From: Chytriomyces cf. hyalinus JEL632
Lineage: Eukaryota; Chytridiomycota; Chytridiomycetes; Chytridiales; Chytriomycetaceae
Assembly (NCBI GenBank): GCA_025435555.1
Contig: JAIWWG010000004.1
Coordinates: 1-64,000 of the forward strand
Reading direction: 5' to 3'
DNA length: 64,000 nucleotides
Below, piece by piece: positions 1 to 11,344 of the stretch. Made by a program: the position numbers and the translations under genes. The notes below the pieces were generated by a model that saw only the letters and a list, made by a program, of their open reading frames with translations, did no database searches and was not told where the DNA came from. Every line of letters begins with the position of its first letter. Position 1 is the stretch's first letter.

Positions 1-254
1 CATTCCTTAAAGTCCCGATCATTTGTTTGCGACATGACATTCTCGTATTGCAATGGTCTGCTTATATAGTTGCGCTCGCTCAGATACCGAGTGCTTTCGA
101 CGGCAGCATAGAGGTATCGAAGGGCGTCAAAGTAGTCATCATCAACAGTTGAAACCTGGCCGGTCAATTGTCTGGTAGTGAGATGATATCCTTCAATAGC
201 CAGCCGCTCTTCTAGCTCTCTCATGAGCTTCGCGCGCTCAGACTGTTTCGGCAT
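1..254 (-). CDS. Partial protein, possible harbinger-type transposase N-terminus
   Basis: An open frame starts at the ATG at 254 and runs leftward off the window without a stop, giving about 84 residues. It begins MPKQSERAKLMRELEERL and contains a run of Tyr/Arg/Leu (LRYLYAAVESTRYL), then NYISRPLQYENVM and NDRDFKE. The last part resembles the region before the catalytic domain of PIF/harbinger nuclease-like proteins, but no catalytic residue lies inside the window. The family suggestion is weak; only the open frame is solid. Confidence 0.35.
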   Translation of the reverse strand, partial: MPKQSERAKLMRELEERLAIEGYHLTTRQLTGQVSTVDDDYFDALRYLYAAVESTRYLSERNYISRPLQYENVMSQTNDRDFKE

Positions 255-320
255 ATTCGATGTTCAGTTGAAATTGACGCCCCTCGATGGACGCCACGAT
301 GTTGGACAAAAGCAAAAAAT

Positions 321-623
321 TCAAAAAAAAACAGGCCCGATTCTTTCCGACGCTCTTTTTTGTTCCAACAAGAAATCCATCACCACCTGAAATTGAGACC
401 CACTATTATCTTGATTCGCAAAAATCAATTTATGGCTGCCGACCCAAGTGAAACAGACTGCGACAGGGTCCTGCGAGTCCCGTTCCTTCGAGATGCGATT
501 CCCGTGGGCGCACAGTGCTGTCAGTTCAAGGACAGCACCGTCCAGAACTCCCTTGTCATCCAGTGCGATGAGGCCGCCAGGATCACCGTCTTGTGAGAAA
601 ATGCTCACCCATTCAAACCTCAT
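321..623 (-). CDS. Small protein, possibly roadblock/LAMTOR-like
   Basis: A 100-residue ORF with an even amino-acid composition. It has alternating hydrophobic stretches (GGLIALDDKGVL, VLELTALCAHG, PVAVCFTWVGSHKLIFAN) of the kind seen in roadblock/LC7 proteins such as LAMTOR4 or LAMTOR5, which scaffold Rag GTPases on the lysosome. Length fits that family (about 90-100 residues). No diagnostic motif exists, so this is only a suggestion. It lies head-to-head with the LRR gene and upstream of the partial gene on the same strand. Confidence 0.35.
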   Translation of the reverse strand: MRFEWVSIFSQDGDPGGLIALDDKGVLDGAVLELTALCAHGNRISKERDSQDPVAVCFTWVGSHKLIFANQDNSGSQFQVVMDFLLEQKRASERIGPVFF

Positions 624-2679
624 ACCACGCCATCCATCGAATCGTACCCAGTACTCCTTCCCATGTCATTAAGTTTGCTGCTTCATCAGCTGCTTCATCG
701 GCTCCTTGCTTCAACGACCACCCCCCTTTGACTCCAACACTAACTCAAACACACAGCCAGTACGATGGATACGGGCGGGAGTTCAAGCTGAGCGGTGATT
801 TGAGCCTATTCGCGCAGTTGACGGAGCTCGCGACGCTGCATGTCCCCAGCAACAAGTTTTTTGGTCCCATACCTGCTTTCAAGACTTGGAAGAATCTAAA
901 GCGTCTGTAAGGATGACCTCCATCTTCCACGCATTGCTATTTTCATAACTGTTCATGTTTCAGGGATATAAGCAACAACGCAAACCTGACGGGGTCCTTT
1001 CCCGAGTTTAGCGACAACATGAACGAAATGTAACTTCCACTACCAGTTTTCAAACTCCCTGTTTCCTTTTTTAAAATGCGCTGTCGTTAATGCTTGTTTT
1101 CTCGGTGTCTTTGAAGCTTCATGCAGGGTCTCAGATTCAATCAGCCTCTGCCGTTGAGCTATCCAAAGAACCTGTCAGCCCTGTAAGAGAAACAGGCATA
1201 TTCAACCAATCAGCTTGTATCGACTGAATTTTTCTTCCGAATTATACAGATCTGTTTCAAATTCAAGCTTGTTTGGTACCATTCCAACTCAGCTTGGGAA
1301 GTTGACGTCCTTGGTTTCAATCGACTTCTCGAATAACCAACTCTCAGGGTCCATACCATCTGAGCTTGCGCAGTCGCGCAGTTTGGGGCTCTTGTAATGC
1401 TTGTCATTTTTGTTTTCTTCTTTGGTGATCGGTTTGCTTAACTCTGCGCGCAAATCCAGGCAGCTGAATGGCAATCAACTGTCCGGATCCATACCCTCTG
1501 AAATTGCAACAATGCAAAGTCTGGTAAAATGGTAAATTGGTTTGCACTCTCTTAAAACGTTCCCAGATTTTTCCTGACAACAAGTGTTCCCTTTTTTGTT
1601 TGGTTTTGGTCACAGTTACTTGCAGGACAATTTCCTGACTGGCAGCATTCCGTCATCATTCAAGCACAGGGCAAATCCAGACATGGTGTTTAATGTCGGA
1701 AATAACACCCTCAGCGGGCCATATCCATCCAATTCCAGGCCCTTGGATACTCTGAGTGTGAATTGTTTTGACGGCCAGTCGCCTCGAAATGGTGCATGTC
1801 CGCAAGTGCAAGAAAAGAGAGGTGCAATTTTTGTGGTATCGCTCTTTATTTTTTTCCCCCTCCTTATCACCCCTTGATCTTTTATTGCCACAGGTGATGA
1901 TTTTAAAGTTCCAGGCATTGCAATTGGATGCGGGATTTTCGGACTTGTTGCAATATTAGTTGTGGCTGTGATTTTTCGGCGGCGGCAGCAGCCGAAGGAG
2001 ATTATTCCTCCAAGTTCGCCCCCCGTTTCGGAACACATGCCACGCATCAAGTTAATACCCTCCGACGCCGACGATGGAGCATCCATGCAAAATCAAGTGG
2101 AACAGCATCGCGTCTCGATGGAAAGGTTTGCTTGTTATAATGCAACTTCAAAACTGCTGCCCTACTAAAATGCGCAACCTGCCCTCAGCTTGGTAAAAAT
2201 TATAGAATACGACAGCAATGGGTTACAGCCACCCGAAAACAAACAAGGCATTTCCATGCTGAATGTGTTGCTCTCAGATGCCGGCCCTGTACAAAACGAC
2301 CCCCTGAAACACAAAAAGAATCCCGAGAACATTTTAGCACTTCAAGAATTGGAAGACACGGATCCAAAAACATGGACAGTTCAACAGACCGCTACTTGGT
2401 GCGCGAGCGTGATTTCTTCTTCGAACAGCATACATGACACTGTTTTTGGTGAGATTGCATCGTTTTGCTTGTGGGGTATAGAGGAAGATCGATTTTTGTT
2501 GACATTCGATTTTCTCAGCGAAAGGGATCAGCGGGCGCAAGCTGACAGAAATGAGCCGCGTTGCTGTTTGTACTGAGTTGGGACTGGTGTTCGCCGACGC
2601 AGTTGTTTTACAAGATCTTTTGCTGAAGGCTGTCGAACGGCACGGACGCATCGGGCTTCCAGCGTATGACGACGCGTGA
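593..2679 (+). CDS. Leucine-rich-repeat, single-pass membrane, SAM-domain protein
   Basis: Exons that join in one frame are about (593)-906, 964-1029, 1135-1182, 1250-1393, 1460-1532, 1616-1821, 1894-2125, 2189-2448 and 2519-2679. They encode plant-type LRRs (LSGDLSLFAQLTEL, NLTGSFPEF, FGTIPTQLGKL, LSGSIPSELAQ, LTGSIPSSF), a Cys-bearing juxtamembrane part, one hydrophobic helix at 1906-1968 followed by an Arg stop-transfer run (FRRRQQ), and a cytoplasmic tail. The tail ends in a probable SAM domain (TWTVQQTATWCASV, then GISGRKLTEMS and LGLVFADAVVLQDLL). This is the layout of a cell-surface receptor or adaptor with SAM-mediated oligomerisation in place of a kinase. The 5' end is unresolved: no clear signal peptide is in frame, and ATGs at 593 and 664 are candidates. 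The domain order is read from sequence; the receptor role is inferred. Confidence 0.72.
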
Positions 2680-2755
2680 CAGAACCCAAATCATTATTTT
2701 ATTCACCTGGATGTTGCCTTCGCATCGAGGACCATACAAATAAACCGGATAGAAG

Positions 2756-4753
2756 ATGATGGCAAGAAGAAAAGATTCACATGACATACAGAGGCCTTTT
2801 TTTGATAAAACTCCCGCGACGGGTGGTCTTGATTTTGGTTGCTTTCAAGGAGTGAATATTTTCATGCCCAAATCTGAAAAACAACCTCTCTTCGCTCACA
2901 TAGAAGCGTTCATCATCCCAGCTGGAATATCGCGCGGGCAGCAGCATCTTCTCTCAGCATCCATCACAGACCGAGGTGAGGGAGACCGGGCCGCCTGCCC
3001 CCCTGTGTTTTTTTGTCCGAGAACTGAAGCAACTTGGACACACACACAGGCGGAATCGTTGTCAAAGCACCGTCCGAAACAATGACGCATATAATAACAG
3101 CCCTGCGTTCGGCCAATTCAATCAGAAGCGCTCTTCACTGGGTTCACAGCGATGGTGTTCTCAAACAGTGCAAAGTGGTTTCGCATTTGTTTGTTGCCAA
3201 GTCCATTGTGACTGGGAGATGCATGCTCGACGAAGGGGTCATCAAAATGGATGAGGAAAAGAAAGCTCATATAGGCGTGAATAAGATGGTTCTTGATTCT
3301 GGTGTTGGTGGCTTGCCCAAGTCGGACGTGATTGATCTCGATCTCTCAGACGCGGACACGGAGCCTTTGAGTGAGCCGGACTATGTATCCAGCCAGATTC
3401 CTTCTTCTCCAACCCTCGTACATGCGTCATCCGTCCAGCTGCCCACTTCCCCGCTTCAGTTGCCCACGTCACCCATCCAATTGCCTTCTTCACCCATGCT
3501 AGGATCAGAATCTCAGTTCGAAGAAGTCCAAAACAGCGACTTAGAGGACTCGCAGCCAGCAAACAAAACCTACATTCCCGAACCCCTTCTCAAATACATT
3601 AAAGGAGAACACCTCACAAGCACAACTTCACAACCGAATGAACCCAACAAACTAATTCTCGACGAATTTAATCTTCTCGTTTCGCGGGCTGAGGCTGAAG
3701 GAAATCAGTGGCGGATCCGTGCGTATAAACGAGCTGTCAAGCTGATTTCTGCTCTTGATTTTAAAATCTCGAGTTCTGCGGATGTGACGCATGTTCCAGG
3801 GATTGGAAAATCCATGCGCGAAAAGATTGACGAGATTATAAAGACTGGGCAGGCGAGGAAGGCCCATACGGTTCCAGAAAAGTTTCAGCCAATTGACGTG
3901 TTTAAAAAGATTTATGGTGTGGGGCCGAAAGTTGCGGAAAAGTTTTAGTTGAGTGAGCTGTCCTTTGAACGTCGAGTATGTGCTGACTGTTTCAAACAAA
4001 CTTTGCTCAACTTTTCAGCGCAAAAGGGTTTCGGACGCTTGACGACGTGCGAACGAACGCAACACTCACGCGTGACCAGCAGCTGGGTCTCAAATACTAT
4101 GACGACTTTTTGGAACGTATTCCACGCGCTGAATGCAACGCTATATCCGATTTAGTTGTTGGAGTTGTAAAAAAAATCGATCCAATGATCACCTGCCAAA
4201 TGATGGGCTCGTATCTTCGCGGAAGCGAGTCTTGTGGCGATGCCGACTTTATCATTTCACATCCAGATGGAAATTGGCACCCAGGTATTTTTGCCAGTTT
4301 TGGGCCCAGTCTTTTGAGTTTTTCCCTGACATGGTTGCCCCCCGCACAGATCTTTTGGACCAAATCGTGGCTGAACTAAAGGCATGTCACTTTATCATTG
4401 ACAGCCTGTCGTCTACTCATTTTGGAGACCCCGCATCAACCACAAAAGTCAAACCTGCCGGCGAAACTACATTTCGCGGCGTGTGCAAGCTTCCAGGTGG
4501 CTCCGGGATTGCTCGAAGACTCGACTTGCTCGTGGTGCCGTACAATGAGCTCGGTGCTGCGACCATTTATTTCACAGGAAACGATTATTTCAATCGATGC
4601 GTGCGCTTGTATGCTCGAAAAAAGGGGTATTCGTTGAGCCAGCACGGGTTGACGACGAGAGAAGACGGTCAGTTGGTTGCATCCAAGACAGAAAAGGAGA
4701 TTTTTGATGTGTTGGGGATTCCGTGGCGGCCACCGAATGAGCGCAATTTTTGA
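2756..4753 (+). CDS. POLL: DNA polymerase lambda-like (family X)
   Basis: Four exons: 2756-2975, 3050-3947, 4019-4284 and 4350-4753. The N-terminus is a BRCT-like domain (FAHIEAFIIPAGISRGQQ, then SALHWVHSDGVLKQ). A Ser/Pro-rich linker follows with a short repeat of LPTSP type. Next come the 8-kDa domain with a helix-hairpin-helix (VTHVPGIGKSMREKIDEI), a second HhH (IYGVGPKVAEKFYAKG, spanning an intron) and the palm. The palm has the nucleotidyltransferase signature GSYLRGSESCGDADFIISHP, with GDAD supplying metal ligands, then RRLDLLVVP and YFTGNDYFNR. Length, about 595 residues, matches pol lambda, which fills gaps in base excision repair and end joining. The intron after 3947 has the less usual donor GTTGAG; only that splice restores the HhH. 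Confidence 0.93.
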
Positions 4754-4970
4754 GTGTCGCGTTTACCCCCCGCGTTTCTACGTGATTTATTTTTGGCTGC
4801 CTTTTTGGTTGAAAGGGGTTGTATGTATATTTTGGTGCCTTTTTGCGAAAGCAGTTTGTGTAATAATGTCTGTCTTATTTTCAGCATATGGGCTGTGAGA
4901 GACAAGAAATAAATAAGATGACCCTAAATCCACCGTTTTTTCAAACAACTATATCAATGCAAATGTTTTA

Positions 4971-6467
4971 TTATGCACTAGAAGATGCAAATTTGCCAAC
5001 ATCAGACGCGTGGCTATCAAACTTTCCGTGAGCAATCGCTATTGCCCGCTCGTGCACAGTCAGTTTCACCTTCGTCTCTCGCTCATTCTGCCTCTGCAAC
5101 GAAACTTTCAACCCCAACAAGACACCCTGAACAGCAGTGAAAATAGTATACATGACGGCGTCAAACGTGTATTGCGGTAACGGATTCTTCAGCTGCTCAC
5201 TGTTTGTCAAAATGCGGTAGATTTGTAGGACAAACGCGGAAATGCAGAGCAAGTTTGCAGCAATGCCGTAGTAGCAAATTCTCAAGAACCGAGGCGACAC
5301 GGGGTCAGTTGCCGAGACACGTGTGTTGCGGCGGATATGGATTGAGAAACAAACGAGGAGGCCGAAATCTACTGCAAAGATTGCAATAGTGCCTGCCATG
5401 TCTATGATGAACAAAGCACCTCCAGTGGTGACGGAAAATTGGGGATTGGTTTCGTCCAAGTTGACGAGTATTGCGGCTGGTATTACAACGGAATACAGCA
5501 AAATGGGGGATCCGTATATGAATGCCCTGAAGTATTTGAGTCCGTCAGACCACACTGAACTGATGACTGCAGATCCTCTGCCCCAGCTGTAGAGTAGAAA
5601 GCAGGATTTGAAGGTTGCCGCCAGAAAGGCGTTAAATGGGAGTATCTGTACAACGACGAGATCAAGTTGCATCGTTTCGATGACAAGGCAGATGAACACG
5701 GTAATTAAGGATAGGGCCATGGTTAGGAGCTGAAAGTTGAACGGTGTTGCCAGATGCTTAATCCAAGCCTTGGTGGTGAATGCGCGCATTTCGTTTTTGA
5801 CATAGTAAAGGAGAAAAAGACACTGGAAAACATTCATTCCTAATGCTGAGTAGCAGAGAATCTGAGTTGCTCGATTCAAAGGAACTGTGATTTCTCCCTC
5901 TGAGCAGCTTGTCGAAAGCGGAGATATCGAATAGACGGCGAGGTACGTGGAGGTCGCGTCCAAGCCACCGCACATTTGCTCACCGCTTGGGCAAAGTAAA
6001 TCGCAGCTCGAATCTGACACTCGGCCAAGGGTTTGCCCCACTTGCGCCAGAGTACACATGGTGGAGCAGCCGCATTGCTGAGCGAAGGTATCGTCCGGAT
6101 AAAGCATTATGAAGTAAGGGTCGTCATGCGCAGAGGTTGGGCAAAATGATGCGCAGTCTGAAATATTGGAGACTGGGATGTGGAATGAAGCAATTTTCGC
6201 GTCTCGTTTGTCTCGTTTGCCTTTAAAACATCCTGTGACTCCAGGCTGATATCAGAAACGACGAGTATGCTTTGTTAAAACAGCTGTGTACCTGCATAAT
6301 GCCACCGATGTTGTATGACTTCCCTGGTAGGGGTGGACATGTCTGCTGAAAATCCTCTTTTGTAAATCAATGAAACCAACAAAGTTTAAGAGTTGCCAGG
6401 TTTGGTCAATTACGTTCAGAAGATATTGCGGCATATTATAAGCAGCTGCAGGTAATTTGCCGAACAT
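4971..6467 (-). CDS. WSC-domain seven-helix membrane protein (receptor-like)
   Basis: The 3' exons 6345-6292 and 6245-4971 join in frame, preceded by an exon ending at 6414. The extracellular part has YNIGGIMQPGVTGCF followed by a Cys-rich WSC fold (SDCASFCPTSAHDDPYF, FAQQCGCSTMCTL, CPSGEQMCGG). WSC domains bind carbohydrate and occur in yeast cell-wall stress sensors. About seven hydrophobic segments follow (for example ILCYSALGMNVFQCLFLLYY, LLTMALSLITVFICLVI, GALFIIDMAGTIAIFAVDFG, ICYYGIAANLLCISAFVLQ) and then a short cytoplasmic tail. A WSC head on a seven-helix body suggests a wall-sensing receptor; coupling to G proteins is inferred. An in-frame stop at 6477-6479 separates this from an upstream open stretch, so at least one more 5' exon probably exists and the start is not known. 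Confidence 0.7.
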
Positions 6468-6642
6468 GCCGGCACTTCATTGGAAGACTTTGACCACAGA
6501 TGAATTCCTGCCCTCCAGTGCGCTGAAAGAAAACGCATTCGCCTTGCGTAAAACCTGAACACACCCAACATTAGTAAATGCTAGCGTAAGAGCTGAGCAT
6601 ACTTTTCGTTGCAGATACTGTGTGTGGAAACCATGCCCCAAG

Positions 6643-6690
6643 GTGAGTCTCAGCTGTTGTTGATATAAATACAGCGCTAACATCTTCCAG
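6643..6690 (+). other. Probable 5' leader intron of the first B12D-like gene
   Basis: A consensus donor (CAAG|GTGAGT) and an acceptor (TCTTCCAG) bound 48 bases. If spliced, an upstream ATG at 6633 reads in frame into the downstream ATG at 6750 and adds about 23 residues rich in Lys, Gln and Pro. Otherwise this is a leader intron. The second gene copy shows no such intron before its ATG. Confidence 0.5.
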
Positions 6691-6749
6691 ACGAACCCAT
6701 CCCCAAACGTGCTCAACTTGCTCAACTAAAGCTTCCAAAAACACAAGCA

Positions 6750-6974
6750 ATGCGTTCCATGACTATTCCCGCTGAAGTGTACCCAATCATTGGCATGATG
6801 TCCGTCGCCTTCGGATTCGGCACATACGTAGTCCACAAGCAGCTTACTGCTGGCCAGGATTTGCGGCTAGGCAGTCGCGGTTACAACCCAGAACACTGGC
6901 AAACTCGCTTGAATCGGGAGCCGGACGTGAAACAGCCTTTTGGAAACTACTTCTACCGACACTGCAAAGATTGA
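6750..6974 (+). CDS. B12D / NDUFA4-like small mitochondrial protein, copy 1
   Basis: A 74-residue protein with one hydrophobic helix (YPIIGMMSVAFGFGTYVVHK) near the N-terminus and a polar C-terminal part ending YFYRHCKD. This layout fits the B12D/NDUFA4 (MLRQ) family of small inner-membrane proteins associated with respiratory complexes. A near-identical paralogue lies about 630 bases downstream in the same orientation. The start at 6750 matches the paralogue; a longer form using the upstream ATG at 6633 and the leader intron is possible. Confidence 0.82.
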   Translation: MRSMTIPAEVYPIIGMMSVAFGFGTYVVHKQLTAGQDLRLGSRGYNPEHWQTRLNREPDVKQPFGNYFYRHCKD

Positions 6975-7603
6975 ACAATGGCACCAGTTCCTTCTTGTTC
7001 TTATTTATTTACATTCTGTTCAACTTTCCATAAACTTCAAATGTTTGCAATAAACCAACTTACCTACCGATACTTTCACTCACCAACCTTTTTGGGCTTC
7101 TTGGCGCGTTAAATCCCATCTGCCAGAGTTGCAATTTCTACATGTCTGGAGGGTATCAGACATCGTTAAAGTCTCTCTTTCGAAAATCTGCCAGGACATG
7201 AGCCGGGGGTAGCGAAGGTGTGCATCTTGACATTCAACGTGTCTGCATCGGCATTGCGGCACAAGAGATTGAGGATTCCCAGTATTAACGCGACTCAGTC
7301 CATTTCAGCAGCCGATAATACCACTAACGATGCTGGAATATCGACTTCTGATGGAAGACAGGGGTGATGGCTGCGTGTGTTGGATTGACTCAAACTCGCG
7401 TCATTTTGTCCGGTAAAAATAAAATTTAAATTTTTTGCTGTCACACCCTGACTCACAGTTTGCACTTGTTACCAGTGACACCGCATGAACAACCGTGACT
7501 CCAAACACGGCCAAAGCCAAGCTCATCCATAAAAAGCAGCCAAAGACATCAGTCCCAAAACATAACACAAAACACACAACCAAACAACCCAACAGCAAAA
7601 ACA
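6975..7603 (+). other. Intergenic region between the two B12D-like copies
   Basis: About 630 bases with no ORF that looks coding on either strand, only short chance frames. It presumably holds the terminator of copy 1 and the promoter of copy 2. No repeat that would mark the duplication boundary was seen by eye. Confidence 0.5.
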
Positions 7604-7828
7604 ATGCGTTCCATGGCTATTCCCGCTGAAGTGTACCCAATCATTGGCATGATGTCTGTCGCCTTTGGCTTCGGCACATACGTAATCCACAAGCAGCTTA
7701 CTGCTGGCCAGGACTTACGGCTCGGTAGCCGCGGATACAACCCAGAACATTGGCAAAGTCGCTTGAACCGGGAACCTGAAGTCAAGAAACCGTTCGTCAA
7801 CTACTTCTACCGTCACTGCAAGGATTAA
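7604..7828 (+). CDS. B12D / NDUFA4-like small mitochondrial protein, copy 2
   Basis: A 74-residue paralogue of the gene at 6750. It differs at only about eight positions (T/A at residue 5, V/I in the helix, and several near the end: QTR/QSR, PDVKQPFGN/PEVKKPFVN). Both copies keep the hydrophobic helix and the YFYRHCKD terminus. Third-base changes are scattered while the protein is conserved, which suggests a duplication kept by purifying selection. Confidence 0.82.
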   Translation: MRSMAIPAEVYPIIGMMSVAFGFGTYVIHKQLTAGQDLRLGSRGYNPEHWQSRLNREPEVKKPFVNYFYRHCKD

Positions 7829-7987
7829 CGTGGACCCTTATGACCCAAACAATAGCCTTCTTTCGTATAAAGCTGCGTGTAAAATAAAGCGACAGTATAA
7901 AACTCGTAACAAACCTCGTCATAGCCATTCTCTTGTACAGGAAATGATGCGCGCTCCTTTTATTTACTGATGCAAAACTTTCTCTAT

Positions 7988-10900
7988 TCACCACCTTCGA
8001 CCATAAAAACCACTTTTTCGCAACTCATCCATACTTTTTACAGGAACCCCGCACCTCAAACATTCCTCCAAAACTTCATCGTCTTCACTCAAAACCCAAA
8101 CACTCGCATCACTTTCCACCAACTCCACACCCAGCTCTTTCATCTCCTCAACTCGTGCCTGCTCCGCTGCCCGAGATTTCTGGATCGTGTGCACGGCACT
8201 GCCCATAAAACTGCGCAAATGCCGGGGTGGCTGCACCCCGTCTTCTGGGCTCTTGAATTCCTCCAAATACGACACGTCCTTCACAGCTTCTCCCGCCTGT
8301 TGCGCAACGAGTCGTTGCACACCGTCGGCTTGGTATCGGAACCGCTGTTCAAGGTATCGTGTTGCTTCTCTTGCCCGTGCGTTGATACCGCCGTTGCCCT
8401 TTTTCAAAACATCCAGCTGGTGGATTACATCCATGGGAACAAGGACTCGACATTGTGATGACGGCATGAGGAGAGTTTTGATGAGGTTTAAATGTGATGT
8501 GTAGATGGAGGCGTCTGGAATATATGTGGGGAGAGATGCTGGGTTCGCGCGGGTGAGTGTGGATTCGAGAGTCGAGATTTGTGTTTTGAGGAGCTGCAGA
8601 GCGAGTGTTTTTGCAGTCTTGATACGAGCCAATCGCTGCATTAAACGAAAAAAACGGCAAGGTTGAGCATTTGTTTTCTGAAACCCCCCAAAAAATAAAA
8701 ACTCACCTTTGATTCTTCATCACGGACAATGAAGCCAGCTTCACTGCCGTTCGATCGTCGATCTTCATACGCAAACAAATCAAAGTCTTTCTTTTCGCTC
8801 ATTTTCCGAGCGAGGACCAACACACGGCTGGCTCGCGCCATAAATACTGTGTCGGAAAATGATGCGTTTACACTCATCTCCGGTTCGGGGTGGACATTAT
8901 CCAAAACCGACTGCAACCCGCGCACTTCGAGGGTCGAACAGTAAAAGGTTTTCAATGGAGCAAACCCGAGGAGAGGGATATCTTCGTTTAGAGTTCGGGA
9001 ATCGCCATCCGTATCTGCGAATGATAACAGTGTCGTGGATAGGGATGCTAGCGACCTGCAAAACCTCGGAAGACCCTGGTGGGAATCAAGGAAAAGTAAG
9101 TCGACCAGAAGCACACACACCAAACGAATGTGCACCTAAAAAAAATAAAAAAAATAAAGAGCAGCAGCAGCTTCGAACGCCTAATATTCACCTCATGTTG
9201 CTCCTTCATCACATCTGATACTCCCGCACCAGTGGTATACTTGGAAAAAAGAATGAAAACGTCCGTTGCAACCGCAGAACTCGCAGCTTTTTGCAACCCA
9301 TTTTCGTTTCCAGAATTGCGCTGATTCTCATGTGACGGTGCAGTCATGCTCGATTCCCCAAGATGCCCTGATAACCAACAGCAAAGAACACCCATGGGTG
9401 CAAACAACATGGCCGCATGATCTGGCACGGAATCCACTGTCACATTCGCCCGCGTCATGTGCAGCTGCAGTCGTCCCAAACAGGAATCCGCAATTTGAAA
9501 TAGCGTGGAAAGGATGATGCATTGGATATCTCGAATCTTTTGACGCACAATTGGAGTTTTGTCTGACCAAAAAAAAAAAAAAAATGGAAAGGCTGGTTGT
9601 GAGCTTAAGGTCCAAAAATGCGCCCACTAACACTTTGGAAAATGCGCTCACCTTTCTCCAAAAACATTGCGCCCAGTTCAGAAAAAGCAGAAATGAGAAT
9701 CGCACACGTTTTCGAAACCACATCGATTGCAGATTGAGTGACCGCCGCACTATCCCTATCTGAATGCACGTCATCCACAGCTTCATCTTCTGTTGATGTC
9801 CCGTTGACGAAAAAGTCGAAAATTTCGCAAATTTTTTTCTGATTTGCAATCGCTTCGGTATGTGTGTCTGATGTCCAGCTGACAAGGCGAGAATCGGTGG
9901 GATGAAACAGGTATCTTCCGTGGAAATAAATCACGGCGTTCGTGAGCGTGTCTAAATTTGACCTTTTTTTTTTTTTTGGTCGTCACAAATTGTGGATCAG
10001 TTAAATTGAGAGTGGACTTCAGAAGGACTGTATACCTTCTGGGATCCAATGCCAGGTCTGGTTTAGGTATCCGCCTCATTTCGTTCTTGTAAAATAAATT
10101 TAAATTGCCCTTGGCAATGGGTGGAGGATTTGAACTTGACAAACTGAAACAACAATCATGAGCTAGTCAGTTGCCAGTAAACGACAGGCGTTCATGTCAT
10201 ACCTCAAGCAATACCAATAAAGAACGTTAAAATGCTGCTTGCATGCTGTTGCCACAATTGCCAACTGGCAAAGCGGCTTCCCTGATAATCAAATAGGTTT
10301 AAGATATAATGCTCATGATATTTTGCAGTTGCGATGACTGTAACCACCTTGATTGGGATCTATTCGAATGGCGTGTTCGTACACAGAATGAACGTTCGTC
10401 CATGTTTCCTCCGTTTTCGAGGAGCGATTGTATGTTGCTCGATATCGCTCTGCAGGTATCAATCTTTAGAGATAGAAATAGGAGAGATATCGAGTATGGT
10501 ACCCAAGTCTCCTAGATACAGCATGCTCCGGTACAAGACTCTTTGAATCAGCTTTGCCCTCTCTTCGTCCACTGGGCTCCACGAATCCAGAAGGCGCCGT
10601 TCCGAATCTTCTGGTATTGATAGATACAAGGCAGACGTCATAGCGGGAATTCGAAATGATTTGGAGCAGCAGATGGAGACATTTTGAATCAACGTCCTGT
10701 AGAAGGAAGTGGCTGTCGACAGAAAGGCGAGCAAGTTTTTCGACGCTGTTTGCAAAGAGGGGTCGAGCTGTTGCTGCGTCTGCGCATGATTTGTTTTAAT
10801 GAGATGCGGCGGAAGGGGGACGAAGGGTGTCGAATATTTTGACACGCACCCGAACAGCAGCCCTCAGCTCCTCAATCTTGCGGTGAAACACGGAAGTCCA

Positions 10901-11344
10901 AATAAGCTCGTCCACATTATTCACGACCAGACACTCGCGAAGGGCCTTTAGAGCGTCTTTGCTGTTGGACGAGAAGGCTGTATGGACACCGCACATTAAA
11001 ATGTCCTGCATGGTATATAGAAGCTGCAGACGCAGCGCTGCCTCAGAGTTTGTATTGATTCCTTTCGGTGGGCTGGTCTGCATTTGCGCTTTGCTACTGT
11101 GCTTCGAGAATTCATCGAGCTTCATCTGAATCGAGTGGGCCGTCCTGCAGAAACCAACTGTAAGCCACACCTCCATCACAGAAAACTCTCTTCGAACTCA
11201 CCCCCACATCCGATCGACAGTACCACCCTCTCTCCGAGCTTCCTTTTCCTTTTCCTTGTCCTTCTCCTTGTCCATCTCCAGCTGGGTCGTTGAAGGCGAT
11301 ACGGTGCGTGCAGATATCTTGACAGGAACCAGCAGAGCAATCAT
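7988..11344 (-). CDS. SMG5/EST1-like nonsense-mediated decay factor with C-terminal PIN domain
   Basis: Exons: 11344-11202, 11144-10850, 10779-10503, 10449-10348, 10281-10203, 10143-9652 (see below), 9562-9192, 9135-8707 and 8635-7988. The N-terminal part is the 14-3-3-like/TPR domain (ELIWTSVFHRKIEELRAAVR, LYLGDLERYRATYN, GKPLCQLAIVATACKQHFNV). The EST1 helical domain follows (LNEDIPLLGFAPLKTFY, RASRVLVLARKMSE) and then a PIN domain (YIPDASIYTSHLNLIKTLL, VLVPMDVIHQLDVLKKG). SMG5/6/7 recruit decay enzymes to UPF1; SMG6 cuts RNA with its PIN while the SMG5 PIN is inactive. Here one Asp is kept in PDASIY and other acidic ligands are unclear, so SMG5 fits better. The frame slips by one base across the T tract at about 9964-9977. 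An alternative start is the ATG at 11275. Confidence 0.82.
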
